Shown in pieces: positions 24,891 to 25,971 of a stretch of DNA of 25,971 nt. The stretch lies in contig CAZNTU010000066.1 of assembly GCA_964575975.1 (NCBI GenBank), positions 1 through 25,971 of the forward strand. The letters run 5' to 3'. Each line of letters starts with the position of its first letter. The first letter of the stretch is position 1. The notes under the pieces are model-generated. The model did no database searches. It was not told the origin of the DNA and saw only the letters and a list, made by a program, of their open reading frames with translations. This DNA is from G963674505 sp964575975. Its GTDB lineage: Bacteria; Desulfobacterota; Desulfobacteria; Desulfobacterales; SKZT01. Both the position numbers and the translations under genes were made by a program.

Positions 24891-25971
24891 ATGAGCGAGC
24901 AATACCGTTCCATGTGGGCGGATCTTGGTTTGAACCTGGAAGCCCACGACGCCTTGCTGGGGGTTTTGGGAAACGCCTACAAGGATATTTTCCTGTCGCA
25001 GAAGGATCGTCCGGAGGGCATGGCCTATTTCGATTTCGTCATGAGCGAAGTCCATGGTCTGAGGATCAGGGAACTTTTGGACGAGAAGAAGGCGGGCCGC
25101 AAGATTGTAGGGTCGTACTGCGTGTTCGTGCCGGAGGAGATCGTGCTGGCGGCGAACGCGACCCTTGTGGGTCTTTGCTCCGGCGCCGATTTCGCCATGG
25201 AGGAGGTGGAAAAGCTTCTGCCCCGGAACACGTGCTCGCTGATCAAGTCGTCGTTCGGATTCAAGCTGGGCAAGGTATGCCCCTACCTGGAAAGCGCGGA
25301 CATGATCGTGGGAGAGAACACCTGCGACGGCAAGAAGAAGGCGTACGAATCCCTGAAGGACTTGGTCGGGAACCTCTACGTGATGGACCTTCCCCAGATG
25401 AAATCCGTGCAGGGCAGAGCGGTTTTGAAGGCCGAATACGACCGGTTCAAGACGGCGGTCGAAAAACTGACCGGAGTTTCAATCACTGCGGAATCGTTGA
25501 AGGCGGCGATTCGGACGGTCAACGCCAAGCGCGCCGCCGTCCATCGCCTTTCGTCCCTGCGGAAAGCCGATCCCGCTCCTATTTCGGGCCTTGACGCCCT
25601 TTTGGCCAACCAGGTCTTCTTCTACGACAACCCCGCCCGTTTCACCGAATCGGTCAACAAGATTTGCGGCGAGCTGGAAAAGCGAGTCCAAGAGAAAAAA
25701 GGCGCGTTTCCGGAAAGGACGCCTCGCATCCTTGTGTCCGGATGTCCCCAGGCCGTTCCCAACTGGAAGTTCCCGTTCGTCGTGGAGACCTCCGGCGCGG
25801 TGATCGTGGGCGAGGAATCCTGCGTGGGCGAACGAGGCGCCCGCAACCTGACCGACGAGTCCGGCGAAACGGTGGACGAAATGATGGAAGACATCGTGGA
25901 CCGGTATTTCAAGGTGGACTGCGCCATTTTCACGCCCAACCCCGCCCGCCTGAATCACATCCGGGAGATGG
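24891..25971 (+). CDS. Double-cubane-cluster reductase (2-hydroxyacyl-CoA dehydratase D family), 5' part
   Basis: The first 360 codons of a gene that runs off the window. ATG 24891 has a strong GAGGAGG at 24877-24883. The stretch KSSFGFKLGKVCPYLESADM, followed by IVGENTCDGKKKAYE, is typical of the double-cubane-cluster proteins related to the D component of 2-hydroxyacyl-CoA dehydratases and to YjiM. Cysteines in VGLCSGAD, RNTCSL, KVCPY, ENTCDGKK, VSGCPQ and EESCVG are cluster-ligand candidates. Such proteins are oxygen-sensitive and need an ATP-driven activase (BadF/BcrA family), which would be expected just downstream. The physiological substrate of this subgroup is not established. It indicates an anaerobic lifestyle. 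Confidence 0.88.
   Translation, partial: MSEQYRSMWADLGLNLEAHDALLGVLGNAYKDIFLSQKDRPEGMAYFDFVMSEVHGLRIRELLDEKKAGRKIVGSYCVFVPEEIVLAANATLVGLCSGADFAMEEVEKLLPRNTCSLIKSSFGFKLGKVCPYLESADMIVGENTCDGKKKAYESLKDLVGNLYVMDLPQMKSVQGRAVLKAEYDRFKTAVEKLTGVSITAESLKAAIRTVNAKRAAVHRLSSLRKADPAPISGLDALLANQVFFYDNPARFTESVNKICGELEKRVQEKKGAFPERTPRILVSGCPQAVPNWKFPFVVETSGAVIVGEESCVGERGARNLTDESGETVDEMMEDIVDRYFKVDCAIFTPNPARLNHIREM

Overview
The window looks like a draft scaffold (it has a run of exactly 100 N at 3326-3425) from a Gram-negative, probably anaerobic bacterium of moderately high GC. The Gram-negative call rests on a LolA-like periplasmic protein and an outer-membrane beta-barrel. The anaerobe call rests on a double-cubane-cluster reductase at the right end. 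CreBC, an alternative spermidine pathway (carboxynorspermidine), an EfpL-type EF-P paralogue and GGTAGC...TTCCA... hairpin repeats fit Desulfobacterota or PVC-like lineages, but the sequence does not settle the phylum. No rRNA, tRNA or CRISPR was recognised.

Left part (1-3500): a large inverted repeat, then a creB-creC two-component pair without creD, a REP-like hairpin pair, a small four-cysteine protein, and an assembly gap flanked by AT-rich CAATAA-type repeats. Next (3575-9679) comes a five-gene envelope export cluster: a LolA-like periplasmic protein, two FtsX/LolC-type permeases, an ATPase and an outer-membrane barrel. It is interrupted by an inverted REP pair (5595-5705) and by a minus-strand MazEF-type toxin-antitoxin pair (6995-7560) with its own promoter.

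Centre (9693-16188): a minus-strand dihydrolipoamide-dehydrogenase-like flavoprotein that has lost both redox cysteines. Divergent from it is a compact cluster for carboxynorspermidine synthase, carboxynorspermidine decarboxylase, the EF-P paralogue EfpL, and a GNAT-nitrilase fusion. The first two make spermidine. The last two may link polyamine or acyl chemistry to translation, which is inference. Then follow minus-strand oxidoreductase genes (an MDR dehydrogenase without its structural zinc cysteines, and a PNPOx-fold flavoprotein), the N-terminal stub of a MetE-like gene, and an endonuclease/exonuclease/phosphatase-family enzyme.

Right part (19107-25971): about 740 bp of decayed sequence borders an AT-richer three-gene minus-strand operon: MerR-like regulator, N6-adenine DNA methyltransferase with a target-recognition region, and ComEC-like metallo-beta-lactamase-fold hydrolase. 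No conventional restriction endonuclease is visible. This is the best candidate for an undescribed defence or DNA-modification system here. The window ends with a 60-residue membrane protein and the first 360 codons of a double-cubane-cluster reductase.
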